DNA of 64,000 nt from Amycolatopsis umgeniensis (GTDB taxonomy: Bacteria; Actinomycetota; Actinomycetes; Mycobacteriales; Pseudonocardiaceae): contig NZ_JACHMX010000001.1 of assembly GCF_014205155.1 (NCBI RefSeq), positions 6,076,001 to 6,140,000 of the forward strand, read 5' to 3'. The number at the start of each line of letters is the position of its first letter. Position 1 is the stretch's first letter. A program made the translations under genes and the position numbers. Under the pieces are notes generated by a model. It was not told the DNA's origin. It made no database searches and saw only the letters and a program-made list of their open reading frames with translations. This document shows, in pieces, positions 34,021 through 42,423 of this stretch.

Positions 34021-35097
34021 ATGACAACCATCGGCGCCGTCGATCTCGACAACCAGCGCATCGACCGTATGGTCCCCCTGGTCACCCCGGCCCTGCTGCA
34101 CCACGAACTGCCGCTCAGCGCGACCGCGGCGGACACGGTGCGGCAAGGCCGCGAAACCGTCCTCAACGTCCTCGACGGCACGGACGACCGGCTGCTCGTG
34201 ATCGCCGGCCCCTGCTCCATCCATGACCCCGCCGCGGCCCTCGAGTACGCCGATCGCCTCGCTTCCGTCGCGGGCCGGTTCGTCAACGATCTCCTGATCG
34301 TCATGCGCGTGTACTTCGAAAAACCCCGTACGGTCGGCGGCTGGAAAGGGCTCATCAACGACCCGCACCTCGACGGCACCGGCGACGTCAACCGCGGGCT
34401 GCGCATCGCGCGGGACCTGCTCCTCGAACTCGCCGAAGGCGGCCTGCCCGCCGCGTGCGAATGGCTGGACACCACCATTCCGGCCTATCTCGCCGACACG
34501 GTCTCCTGGGGTGCGATCGGCGCCAGGACCGTGGAAAGCCAGAACCACCGCATGCTGGCCAGCGGCCTGTCCATGCCCGTCGGTTTCAAGAACCGCCGTG
34601 ACGGCGATGTCACCGTCGCCGTCGACGCCATCCGTGCCGCCGAGGCCCGCCACGTCGTCCCCGGCGTCGACCCCAGCGGCCTGCCCGCCATCCTGCACAC
34701 CGTCGGCAATCCCGACTGCCATCTCGTCCTGCGCGGCGGGAACACCGCGCCCAACCACAACCCCGCGTCCGTCCGCGCGGCACTCACCATGCTGCAGAAC
34801 GCGGGCCTGCCGCGGCGGGTCGTGATCGACGCCAGTCACGACAACAGCCGCAAGGACCACCTCCGGCAAGCCGTCGTCGCCGAGCAGATCGCCGACCAGA
34901 TCAGGACCGGCCAGCGCGGCATCGTCGGCGTCATGCTCGAATCCAACCTCCAGGCGGGCCGGCAGGACCTCCACCCCGACAGGCCGCTCACCTACGGACA
35001 GTCCATCACGGACGCCTGCATCGACATGGCCGCCACCCAAGAGGTTCTCCAGACCCTCGCCACGGCGACGGCCGCGCGACGGAAGCAACCGAAGTGA
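34021..35097 (+). CDS. aroG: 3-Deoxy-D-arabino-heptulosonate-7-phosphate synthase (AroFGH type)
   Basis: This 358-residue type I DAHP synthase joins PEP and erythrose 4-phosphate, the first shikimate step. IAGPCSIHDP, MRVYFEKPRT, WGAIGARTVESQ and the Cys/His/Glu/Asp metal site are present; the last is visible in IAGPCSI and VIDASHDNS. Glycopeptide clusters carry an extra copy to feed tyrosine for hydroxyphenylglycine and beta-hydroxytyrosine. It ends the cluster as in balhimycin. The stop is directly followed by the stop codon of the convergent HxlR gene with no base between, which marks a sharp boundary. Confidence 0.94.
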   Translation: MTTIGAVDLDNQRIDRMVPLVTPALLHHELPLSATAADTVRQGRETVLNVLDGTDDRLLVIAGPCSIHDPAAALEYADRLASVAGRFVNDLLIVMRVYFEKPRTVGGWKGLINDPHLDGTGDVNRGLRIARDLLLELAEGGLPAACEWLDTTIPAYLADTVSWGAIGARTVESQNHRMLASGLSMPVGFKNRRDGDVTVAVDAIRAAEARHVVPGVDPSGLPAILHTVGNPDCHLVLRGGNTAPNHNPASVRAALTMLQNAGLPRRVVIDASHDNSRKDHLRQAVVAEQIADQIRTGQRGIVGVMLESNLQAGRQDLHPDRPLTYGQSITDACIDMAATQEVLQTLATATAARRKQPK

Positions 35098-35499
35098 CTA
35101 ACCGATCGCGCCGGCACACCCCATCGCCGGATTCGGCGCGGCCTCCCCGCCGGTGCGCCGAAGATGCGTCTCACCCCAGACCCTGACTCCTTCGACCACC
35201 GGCAAAACCGTTGTCCCGTAAGGCGTGAGCCGGTACAGGACCCGCGCCGGGACCGGACCGGTCACCACGCGTTCGACGAGTCCGTCGGCCTCGAGTTCGC
35301 GCAGTTGTTCGGCCAGCACCTTGGGCGTGATCGGCGCACCCCTGCGGCGGAGACCCGCGAAATGGGTCTCGCCGTGGGCGAGCCAGTACAGCAGGGTCAG
35401 CTTCCACTTCCCGCCGAACGCGGCGAACGCCGCCGCCATCGGGCAGCCGGGCAGCGGATTGGGACGGGAGGGGTTACCTGAGGGTGCCTTCTTGTCCAT
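35098..35499 (-). CDS. HxlR-family transcriptional regulator
   Basis: This is a 133-residue winged-helix protein with the HxlR layout. GCPMAAAFAAFGGKWKLTLLYWL is helix 1-2 with a conserved cysteine, and APITPKVLAEQLRELEADGLVER the recognition helix and wing start. The ATG at 35499 has GGAG 7 nt upstream. It diverges from the exported protein gene, with only 28 bp between starts, so it probably controls that gene and itself. The cysteine suggests redox or electrophile sensing as in QorR/YodB, but this is inference. It is not part of known glycopeptide clusters. Confidence 0.85.
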   Translation of the reverse strand: MDKKAPSGNPSRPNPLPGCPMAAAFAAFGGKWKLTLLYWLAHGETHFAGLRRRGAPITPKVLAEQLRELEADGLVERVVTGPVPARVLYRLTPYGTTVLPVVEGVRVWGETHLRRTGGEAAPNPAMGCAGAIG

Positions 35500-35527
35500 G
35501 GCCGTGCTCCACTCGGATAGTCGGACC

Positions 35528-36100
35528 ATGACCGTGCCATACAGACGAATCCTGATAGCGGGCCTTTCGGCCTTCATGCTGATCGCGACGGCGGTGTCGG
35601 GCGACGCCTCGACGCCGCCCGGCACCGCCGACGGCCAACGCGCCTTCGACTGGGAGATCGGCACCTGGCGCTCCACGGTACGAGTCCTCGCCGAGCCCCT
35701 TTCGGACTCCGCGGACCAGTGGCTGCAGTTCGCGGGCACGAGCACCGTTCGCCCACTGCTGGACCGGCGGGCGAACGTCCTCGAATTCGAGGTCTCGGGG
35801 GCGAACGGGCGCATCGAGGCGCTCAACCTGCGCCTGTACGAGCCGCAGGCGCGGCGGTGGAGCCTGACCTTCGTCAACATCCGCGACGGTCTGCCCACCC
35901 CGGCGGTGTACGGCGGTTTCCGCGACGGTGTCGGCGAGTTCCACGGCGACGACCAGTACGGCGGCCGTCCGATCAAGGTGCGTTTCCTCGTCGTCCGGCA
36001 GGGTCCGGACGACGCGCGCTTCGAGCAGGCGTTCTCGGCGGACGGCGGGACGACGTGGGAAACGAACTGGATCGCGGTGGATCACCGAATCCGTCGGTGA
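35528..36100 (+). CDS. Exported protein of unknown function
   Basis: This 190-residue protein has a plausible signal peptide (RRILIAGLSAFMLIATAVSG, cleavage near residue 25). The mature part, with WEIGTWRSTVRVL, LEFEVSGANGRIEALNLRLY, WSLTFVNIRDG and GRPIKVRFLVV, looks like a small beta-barrel resembling DUF1579-type proteins. I recognise no catalytic motif. Short spacing to the divergent HxlR gene suggests paired regulation. Confidence 0.75.
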   Translation: MTVPYRRILIAGLSAFMLIATAVSGDASTPPGTADGQRAFDWEIGTWRSTVRVLAEPLSDSADQWLQFAGTSTVRPLLDRRANVLEFEVSGANGRIEALNLRLYEPQARRWSLTFVNIRDGLPTPAVYGGFRDGVGEFHGDDQYGGRPIKVRFLVVRQGPDDARFEQAFSADGGTTWETNWIAVDHRIRR

Positions 36101-36427
36101 GGCGCCAGTGGTGGGTGTTGGGGGCGGGGTGATGGGGCCCTTCACCTCATCTCACGGGATGAAGGACGCCTTCGGCCCGCGTGACATGGACGGGACGTGG
36201 ACCCGTGTCCTGAAGGCCACCTTGGGGACGTTCAACGTCTCCAAGGTGGCCTTCAGGACTGTGTGGATTTTGGGACGTTGGACGTCCCGAAATCCACACG
36301 GTCCCGAGTGACCGGTCCGGTCACGACAGGCGGGCGAACCAGCGACTCAAAGGGGGTGTGTGGAAATAGGGACGTTCAACGTCCCTATTTCCACACACCC
36401 TCACCTTGCGAGTAGGGAAGGAGGCCT
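36101..36427. repeat. Convergent intergenic region with three long palindromes
   Basis: This 327-bp region lies between convergent genes and has no gene. The palindromes are at 36207-36259 (GTCCTGAAGGCCACCTTGG with inverted partner), 36258-36302 (TGTGTGGATTTTGGGACG with CGTCCCGAAATCCACAC) and 36354-36400 (47 nt, perfect 23-nt arms around one base, GTGTGTGGAAATAGGGACG type). The latter two are the same classes, in the same order, as at 16301-16345 and 16396-16437. Shorter GAAGG.GCCTTC stems flank them. Confidence 0.88.
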
Positions 36428-36817
36428 TCACGGACTCACCGCCCCCGTGGCCGGCTTGGTCGGTGACAACCGCTCCGTGATCCGGTCGAAAAGCTCCGTC
36501 AGCGGTTCGCCGACGTCCCGGCCGAACTCGGTCAGCCCGTAGGTGACCTGGGGCGGTGTCGTCGGTTCGACCTTCCGCCACACCAGATCGTCCTGGACCA
36601 GCGCGCGCAGCGTCTGGGCGAGCATCTTCTCGCTGATCCCCCTGATGCTTTCGCGCAGTTCGTAGAACCGGAGGTCGGTGTTCCGCAGGGAGATGAGCAC
36701 CCAGACACCCCACCGGCTGGTCACGTGGTCGACCACGTCGCGTGCGGGGCAGTCGGTGTGAAACACCTCATAAGGCCGCCCTGACCCGGTCTCCCTGAGC
36801 TGTTCGCCTTCCGCCAT
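36428..36817 (-). CDS. HxlR-family regulator (QorR-like)
   Basis: This 129-residue winged-helix protein has cysteine in TDCPARDVVDHVTSRWGVWVL, at the position that senses oxidants in QorR of Corynebacterium. GISEKMLAQTLRALVQDDLVWR is the recognition region. It diverges from a quinone-reductase-like gene, the usual partner. In the gap, GGTATGTCCTTACC (about 36837-36850) gives half-sites of a possible operator. Confidence 0.87.
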   Translation of the reverse strand: MAEGEQLRETGSGRPYEVFHTDCPARDVVDHVTSRWGVWVLISLRNTDLRFYELRESIRGISEKMLAQTLRALVQDDLVWRKVEPTTPPQVTYGLTEFGRDVGEPLTELFDRITERLSPTKPATGAVSP

Positions 36818-36908
36818 AGCAGGAGCTTACCCCGAGGTATGTCCTTACCAAAAGTTAGCTCGGCTCCTAGCGTCTCGATCACAGAAGACATCGGACGAGG
36901 AGCAGTTC

Positions 36909-37748
36909 ATGATCGTGGTGACCGGGGCAACCGGAAACATCGGCAAGCCGTTGACACAGGCGCTGGCCGAGGCGGGTCAGCAGGTGACGGCGGTGTCGCG
37001 GCACACCGCGGCGGTGCCGGACGGCGTCCGCCACGTGGTGGCCGACCTGGCCGACCCCGCCGGTCTCGAGCCCGTGCTGACCGGGGCGAAGGCGTTGTTC
37101 CTGCTGCTGTCCGGCGACCTGCACGCCGCCAGGGCCAGTCCGGCCGACCTCATCGGCCGCGCCGCGGCCGGCGGGGTTCGCCGGGTCGTCCTGCTTTCCT
37201 CGCTGGGTGTGGCGACCAGACCCTTCGGCTCGACGCGGATCGCGCTGCGAGAGGTGGAGGACAAGCTGCGGGAGTCCGGGATGGACTGGGCCATCCTGCG
37301 GCCGGGCGGCTTCGCGTCCAACGCCCTGTGGTGGGCGGAGTCCGTCCGTGAGCGGCAGGTCGTCGCCGCGCCCTTCGGCGACGTCGGGGTGCCGATCATC
37401 GACCCGGCGGACATCGCCGACGTCGCGGCGGCCTGCCTGCTGGAAGACCGGCACACCGGCGGTGTCCACGAGCTGACCGGCCCCGAGGTGATCACGCCGC
37501 GTCAGCAGACGGAGGCCATCGCCACCGCGCTCGGCTCGCCGGTGCGGTTCCACGAGCTCACCCGCGACGAGGCCAAGGCCGGCATGGCCCTGAGCATGCC
37601 GGCGGAACTCGCCGACGACACTTTGGACATCCTCGGCTCCCCGAGCCCGGCGGAGCTGCGCGTCAGCCCCGACGTCCAGCGGGTCCTCGGCCGCGCCCCG
37701 CGCACCTTCGCCGACTGGACGGCCCGGTCCATCGCCGCTTTCCGCTGA
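36909..37748 (+). CDS. NmrA/SDR-like NAD(P)H:quinone oxidoreductase
   Basis: This 279-residue extended Rossmann protein has VVTGATGNIGKPL for NAD(P) binding and RRVVLLSSLGV as the atypical SDR mid-region. It resembles QorB/QOR2-type NAD(P)H-quinone reductases, which detoxify quinones and are often paired with HxlR regulators, as here. No membrane segment is present. A strong terminator follows. Confidence 0.85.
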   Translation: MIVVTGATGNIGKPLTQALAEAGQQVTAVSRHTAAVPDGVRHVVADLADPAGLEPVLTGAKALFLLLSGDLHAARASPADLIGRAAAGGVRRVVLLSSLGVATRPFGSTRIALREVEDKLRESGMDWAILRPGGFASNALWWAESVRERQVVAAPFGDVGVPIIDPADIADVAAACLLEDRHTGGVHELTGPEVITPRQQTEAIATALGSPVRFHELTRDEAKAGMALSMPAELADDTLDILGSPSPAELRVSPDVQRVLGRAPRTFADWTARSIAAFR

Positions 37749-37763
37749 ACCGACCCCGTCGAC

Positions 37764-37800
37764 AGGCGCCCCGGAACCTCTCCCGGGTTCCGGGGCGCCT
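37764..37800 (+). terminator. Terminator after the quinone reductase gene
   Basis: The perfect 15-bp stem AGGCGCCCCGGAACC / GGTTCCGGGGCGCCT closes on a TCTCCCG loop and starts 16 bp after the stop. There is no T tract, as is common in actinobacteria. Confidence 0.8.
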
Positions 37801-37995
37801 CCCGTTTCGGTCCGGGGGAATGCGGATACCGACGCGGTAAGCTCTTCCCGCCGACGTGGGGAACCAAAGCGCGGCCGGATGCGTCGGTGTACACGAATGT
37901 GGTCATCCGCGTTTCGGGAAACGGGGCGCACGGGTGACTGTGAGCTTCTAGGCTGCGCGGTAGAGCAGCGTGGGACAGCAAGTGAGGGAGCACTC

Positions 37996-38307
37996 ATGAC
38001 TCGCCGATTCGATCCAGAGCAGATCGCCGCGCTGGCCAAGAAGGTCGGCGGGCTCAAGGACGGCTTCAGCAAAACGGGCAAGGAACTGGGCGACGGCGAC
38101 CCGGGCGGCGCGTTCGGCGACCTGAGCAACGCGGCCACCACGGGCAAGACGGTGAAGGGTTTTCACTCCGGAGTGAACGCCCATTTGGCCGCCGCGGAGA
38201 AGCTCGTCGACGCCGCGTCCGTGGCACTGGCTCACGCTGCCGAACGTATGCGTAACGACGAGGCCGCGGGTGTCCACACCCTCGGCGGCAACCGCGAGCG
38301 GTCTTGA
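37996..38307 (+). CDS. EspC-like type VII secretion-associated protein
   Basis: This 103-residue, mostly helical protein without signal peptide resembles the ESX-1 EspC/T7SS-target family in size and pattern: a short helical N-terminus, a glycine turn, then a long amphipathic helix, AAEKLVDAASVALAHAAERM. AGGGAG precedes the ATG. It lies 35 bp upstream of a WXG/NlpC protein and likely forms a co-secreted pair or chaperone with it. The family call is by pattern only. Confidence 0.65.
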   Translation: MTRRFDPEQIAALAKKVGGLKDGFSKTGKELGDGDPGGAFGDLSNAATTGKTVKGFHSGVNAHLAAAEKLVDAASVALAHAAERMRNDEAAGVHTLGGNRERS

Positions 38308-38342
38308 TCGGACTGAAGACGGGAACCAGGGGGATTTGACCG

Positions 38343-39548
38343 ATGACCACCGCGGAGCGGGATCAGCGTGCGCTCGACGACCCGTCGCATGACCGGCCGA
38401 AGTCGCTGGACGCCATCGACAAGCACGCCCAGCAGGCACAGAAGCTCAACGCGAGCGCCGTCAACGACCAGGCGGCGAAGGTGGGCGGAGCCGCCACGCG
38501 CGCCAACGATCTGGGAGACGATCTCAAGGTCTTCCGCGACGACGTGCTGCGCGAATGGGAAGGCAAGGACGCCGACGCCGTCGCCGACCACCTCGAAAAG
38601 CTCGGCAAGGCCAGCTACAAGGTCAGTGACAAGGCCGAAGCGGCCAAGAACATCCTTCAGCGCGTTTCCGAGATCCTGGACGACACCAAGAAGAAGGTCG
38701 CCCAGCTCGCGCAGGAAGCCAACGACAAGGACGCGGACAATCGCGCCCTGATCGGCGCGGCCCGGAAGCGGAAGAACAGTTCCGAGGACGAGAACGAGAT
38801 CGCCGCGGCCGCGTCGGACATCGAGCGGCTCCGGCAGCTCAACGAGAAGGACTCCAACGGCAAGAAAGACGAGATCGAGCGGGCGCTCGACGAGGCCGAA
38901 AAGCAGATCGACGATCTCCTCAAACCGCTCGGCCTCGAAATCGAGGACGGTTTCCTCGAATTGGTGCCCGCCGACACTGGTCAGACCACGGCGTCGAGCG
39001 TCAACGCCACTCCCGTCGATTCCCGGGTCAGCGCGCCTCCCTCCCACCACGGCGGAGGAGACGGCGGCGGTGGTGGCGGAGGCGGCGGTGGTGTCGCCGG
39101 AGTCCAGGGTGACGGAAGGCCCGCCAAGCCGATCGACGCGCAGGGCGACAACCCGGCCAAGATCGCCGAGCAGTTCCTCGGCCGCAACGCCGGTGACCTC
39201 AAGCGCAGCGGTGAGCTGCCCGCGATGCAGTCCTGGGTGCCCAACAACGTCAACTGCGCGAACTTCGTTTCGGGCTGCCTGGAGGCGTCCGGCCTCATCG
39301 ACAAGGGCCAGGCCAGCGCTTCCGTCGCGGGTCTGACGGCCAACCTCGAAGCGGACGGCTGGAAGTCGGTACCGCTCTCCGAGGCCAAGCCCGGCGACGT
39401 GGTGATCTCGAACAACGGCGGGCACGTCGTGCTGTACGCGGGCGATGGTCAGTTCATCGGCTCGAACAACGTCAACCCCGACGGTTCCCAGAAGATCAGC
39501 ATGGGTGGCGGCGGCGGCCTCGTCAAAATCCTGACCCCGCCGACCTGA
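38343..39548 (+). CDS. WXG-like protein fused to NlpC/P60-type peptidoglycan hydrolase
   Basis: This 401-residue protein has an N-terminal helical hairpin with EWEGKD (W72-G74), the WXG turn of type VII substrates. Coiled-coil-like helices follow to about 215, then a Gly-rich linker (about 239-255), then a C-terminal cysteine hydrolase domain. Cys305 lies in NCANFVSGCLEASG and the histidine in GDVVISNNGGHVVLYAG. It should cut cell-wall peptide or be a toxin exported by a type VII system, as no Sec signal is visible. No secretion ATPase is in the window. Confidence 0.8.
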   Translation: MTTAERDQRALDDPSHDRPKSLDAIDKHAQQAQKLNASAVNDQAAKVGGAATRANDLGDDLKVFRDDVLREWEGKDADAVADHLEKLGKASYKVSDKAEAAKNILQRVSEILDDTKKKVAQLAQEANDKDADNRALIGAARKRKNSSEDENEIAAAASDIERLRQLNEKDSNGKKDEIERALDEAEKQIDDLLKPLGLEIEDGFLELVPADTGQTTASSVNATPVDSRVSAPPSHHGGGDGGGGGGGGGGVAGVQGDGRPAKPIDAQGDNPAKIAEQFLGRNAGDLKRSGELPAMQSWVPNNVNCANFVSGCLEASGLIDKGQASASVAGLTANLEADGWKSVPLSEAKPGDVVISNNGGHVVLYAGDGQFIGSNNVNPDGSQKISMGGGGGLVKILTPPT

Positions 39549-39560
39549 TCCACCCGGTGA

Positions 39561-39586
39561 GCCCCGCCGGACAGTGCCGGCGGGGC
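39561..39586. terminator. Bidirectional terminator between convergent genes
   Basis: The GCCCCGCCGG / CCGGCGGGGC stem with a 6-nt loop lies in the 46-bp gap between convergent genes. Confidence 0.75.
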
Positions 39587-39594
39587 GGACGGGT

Positions 39595-40005
39595 TCAGAA
39601 ACCGAACAGCGTGCGCGGTGCTTCGTGCTCGTCCGGCCAGGTCAGCCAGGCGACATCGGTCGGGCCGATGGCATAGTCGGACAAGCGCCAAGACCGCGCG
39701 TCGTCGTCGGCGGCCGCTTCGTCCCTCTTCTTGAGCAGGGCGACGTAGACGTCGGACATGACGCCGTCGGCCCGGCGTTCTTCGTAGACGGTGCCGGCGT
39801 AATACGGACGACCGGCCTCGGTGCCGCGCATCGTCCCTTGCAGGAACACCCAGGGCCCGACGCGGTCGAGCTGTTCCACCTCCACCCGGACACGATCGCC
39901 GAAGAACTCGTCGAGTCGTGCGGTGGCGGCCTGGAGTGCCGCTTCCCGGACCGGGTCACCGGGGCTCAGCGGCACCGGGAAGGACCGGGCGGACGGGCTG
40001 TACAT
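39595..40005 (-). CDS. Conserved-looking hypothetical protein
   Basis: This 136-residue soluble protein shows alternating strand-like segments (WVFLQGTMRGTEAGRPYYAGTVYEE). GGGAGG 7 nt before the ATG at 40005 sets the start. I recognise no domain. It lies downstream of the nSTAND gene on the same strand, 134 bp away. Confidence 0.65.
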   Translation of the reverse strand: MYSPSARSFPVPLSPGDPVREAALQAATARLDEFFGDRVRVEVEQLDRVGPWVFLQGTMRGTEAGRPYYAGTVYEERRADGVMSDVYVALLKKRDEAAADDDARSWRLSDYAIGPTDVAWLTWPDEHEAPRTLFGF

Positions 40006-40139
40006 CGAGCTACCTCCCAAAGAACGGAACAGCGATTCGGCCGACGGTGGCGGCCATATCAGCTGGCCCCGGTGATGCTACCGCGTCGGGTGGGCCCAGT
40101 CCTGGCTTCCGGCAGACGCGTGGCACGGGAACGGATTCG

Positions 40140-41837
40140 TCAGCAAAGCGCCGAAGCCAGCCTCCGTTCCCGCACGGCCAGCGCGGCCGAAACCGCCGCC
40201 AGCCCGCTCACGACCACCACCGCGGCCGCGAGCCGTCGGAGCCTCGAGGCGGACCTGTGCGCCTGGACGTTCTCCTCGTCGCGAGCCTCGATGCTCGCGT
40301 TCAGGAACTCGCGTTCCCGGAGTGTCAGCATCGCCCTTCCGGGCAAAGTGGTCGCTTCGTCGAGCTGGCTCCCTCGGTAGAGCGGGGCCGGATCGCGGTC
40401 CGCGCGCTCCCACAACGCGGTGGCTTCGGTCAGCCGCCGGTGCAGGTACAGGCCGCCGCGGTCGGTGGACAGCCAAGTCCGGAGCCGCGGCCACTCCCGG
40501 ATGAGCGCTTCGTGCGCGAGCTCGAGCCCGTCGGCGTCGGCGGTCACGAGGCGGGCGTCGATCAGCCGGGTGAGCACCGGCCCGGCGGACGGGTCGAGCT
40601 CGTCGGCGGGGATGCGACGCCGAGTGTCGTGGCCGTCGGCGCCGAGTGTGGTCAGCCGGATGAACACGTCCCGTGCCCGCTGCCGCCCGAGCCGGTCGAA
40701 CTCGCCGAAGACCTCCTCGGCGGTACAGGCGAGAGCGCGCGTCATCCCGCCGGCCGCCTGGTACGCGGCGAGGGTGAGCGTGGCGCCGTGACGGCGTTGC
40801 CAGGTCCGGCGCATCGCCTGGGAGACCAGCGGGAGGGCGCCGTGCCTGCCCGCCGCCTCGGCCATGACCGTGGCGACCAGCGCGCCTTCCAGCTGACGTT
40901 CGGCGGCGATCGCCGGGCGCACGATCGCGGAACGCAGCTGCTCCGCGGTCATCGGCCCGGCGTCGACCCTGCTTCCGGTGCGCAGCGCCTCGGCGAGCGC
41001 CGGGTACCGGTCGCAGCGCCGAACGAAGTCCGAACGCACGCCGAGTACGAGCCGGGCCCGGCTGTCGCGCTCCTGGACGGCGTGCAGGAGCGCCGCGACG
41101 AAGGCATCACGCTCCTGGGCGTTCCGGCAGTGGGTGAAGACCTCCTCGAACTGATCGACCACGAGCAGCAGTTCCGCGTCCGCGTGCCGCTCGGCCAGGA
41201 GCTGACGGACGAGCAGATGCAGTCCGGCCGGATCCACTGTCAGCTCCCCGTGCAGCCGGACCGCCGATCCGCCGCTCGCCGCGGCCAGCTGGACAGCGGT
41301 CTCCCGGAGCGGATGCGGCCCGGGCGTGAACCGCAGGATCGGCCATTCCCGGCCGGATCGCCGGACGTCCGCTATCAGCCCGGCCTCCAGCAAGGACGAC
41401 TTGCCCGATCCCGAAGCGCCGGAAACCGCGAGGAGTCGTCGTTCGGTGACTTGGCGCGACAATTCTTCGACAAGGCACTCGCGGCCGAAGAAATAGCCCG
41501 CCTGGTGCGCGCCGAATGATTCGAGACCCGGATAGGGGATCACTTCATCGGTTTCCTCCGGCTCCGGGACACGGTTCACCGCGGCCGTTCCGTGCCAGCG
41601 CTCCTCCCACTCGGCGATGTCACCTTCGCACGCGCGGACATAGGCCAACGTCACCGCCAAGGTCGGTAGTTTCCGGCCGCCCGCCGCGTCGGACAAGGTG
41701 CTCGCCGAGTAGTGGGCCCGCTTGCTCAATTCCCGGTACGGCGGACTTCCGGCGTTCTCGCGCAGCCTCCGCAGATCCCCCGCGAACTGTGACAATGAAT
41801 CTTCTTCCGTAACGAATGGACGCTCATGCCGTGGCAT
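40140..41837 (-). CDS. HTH-nSTAND NTPase, truncated after the membrane segment
   Basis: This 565-residue protein starts with an XRE-type HTH (about 15-75, RELSKRAHYSASTLSDAAGG). An nSTAND1 NTPase with Walker A GASGSGKS at 140-147 and Walker B-like ELLLVVDQFEEVF follows, then a helical region, and one transmembrane span near the C-terminus (about 537-556). Family members usually continue past RERRLA into WD40 or other sensor repeats; this one stops at once with ERRLASALC. It may be a truncated allele or a genuine short form. STAND proteins act in signalling, development or phage defence. It diverges from a small secreted-protein gene. Confidence 0.82.
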   Translation of the reverse strand: MPRHERPFVTEEDSLSQFAGDLRRLRENAGSPPYRELSKRAHYSASTLSDAAGGRKLPTLAVTLAYVRACEGDIAEWEERWHGTAAVNRVPEPEETDEVIPYPGLESFGAHQAGYFFGRECLVEELSRQVTERRLLAVSGASGSGKSSLLEAGLIADVRRSGREWPILRFTPGPHPLRETAVQLAAASGGSAVRLHGELTVDPAGLHLLVRQLLAERHADAELLLVVDQFEEVFTHCRNAQERDAFVAALLHAVQERDSRARLVLGVRSDFVRRCDRYPALAEALRTGSRVDAGPMTAEQLRSAIVRPAIAAERQLEGALVATVMAEAAGRHGALPLVSQAMRRTWQRRHGATLTLAAYQAAGGMTRALACTAEEVFGEFDRLGRQRARDVFIRLTTLGADGHDTRRRIPADELDPSAGPVLTRLIDARLVTADADGLELAHEALIREWPRLRTWLSTDRGGLYLHRRLTEATALWERADRDPAPLYRGSQLDEATTLPGRAMLTLREREFLNASIEARDEENVQAHRSASRLRRLAAAVVVVSGLAAVSAALAVRERRLASALC

Positions 41838-42003
41838 CAGCCACCCCCCAAGGTGTCTGCTTTTTGTCATTGTCCAGACGTTTGTCGTTCGTTGTCCACT
41901 CCCCGGCACAGAACGCTTCCGGCGCACTAGACAGGATGCAGCGGGTGCCGTGCGAGACGCGGCCCTCGTTTTTCGGAAATCGGAAATGATCAATGGAGGG
42001 GAA
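41838..42003. promoter_or_regulatory. Divergent promoter with TTGTC repeats
   Basis: This 166-bp divergent gap contains four TTGTC copies at 41864, 41870, 41882 and 41892, two of them extended to TTGTCCA. They lie 27-60 bp upstream of the nSTAND start and could be binding sites for its HTH domain. This is pattern only. Confidence 0.35.
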
Positions 42004-42357
42004 ATGAATAACGTGGGGATTCGCGGAATCGCGGCGACGGTGGGGGCCGTCGCGCTGGCCGGGGGTGTGCTGCTCGCAGGCGCGGGCACGGCGTCCGCCG
42101 ACACCAAGGTGACGCATCACTCGGCGACCGGCGGGGAGGTCGGCACCAGTCACGTGGGCAGGTGGACGACGACCTACTACGACGGCGTCACCTGGAAGGC
42201 CACCGTGCTCGTCGACCGCGGCCGCAGTGGCGCCTGGACGCACTGCTCGGACGGCAGCGACCACTACGGGCCGCTGGTGGGACGGGGCAACTGGCTCTTC
42301 GGTGGCAACTGCCGCGGCTACGGCCACATCGTCAAGTACGGCTGGTACGACGGCTGA
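42004..42357 (+). CDS. Small secreted protein
   Basis: This is a 117-residue protein with a clear Sec signal (GIAATVGAVALAGGVLLAGAG, cleavage after TASA, near residue 34). The mature ~83 residues have two cysteines (HCSDG, GNCRG) that could form one disulfide, and many Gly, Trp and Tyr residues. GGAGGGG precedes the ATG at 42004. The function is unknown. The GC-rich hairpin that follows is its terminator. Confidence 0.75.
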   Translation: MNNVGIRGIAATVGAVALAGGVLLAGAGTASADTKVTHHSATGGEVGTSHVGRWTTTYYDGVTWKATVLVDRGRSGAWTHCSDGSDHYGPLVGRGNWLFGGNCRGYGHIVKYGWYDG

Positions 42358-42370
42358 CGGTTCGCTGGAC

Positions 42371-42407
42371 GGCGGCCCGTCCCCATCTCCCTGGGGGCGG
42401 GCCGCCC
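42371..42407. terminator. Bidirectional terminator between convergent genes
   Basis: GGCGGCCCGTCCCC pairs with GGGGCGGGCCGCC, with one bulge, in the 66-bp gap between the secreted-protein gene and the amidohydrolase. Confidence 0.75.
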
Positions 42408-42423
42408 GTCGCCGGCCGGTGGG

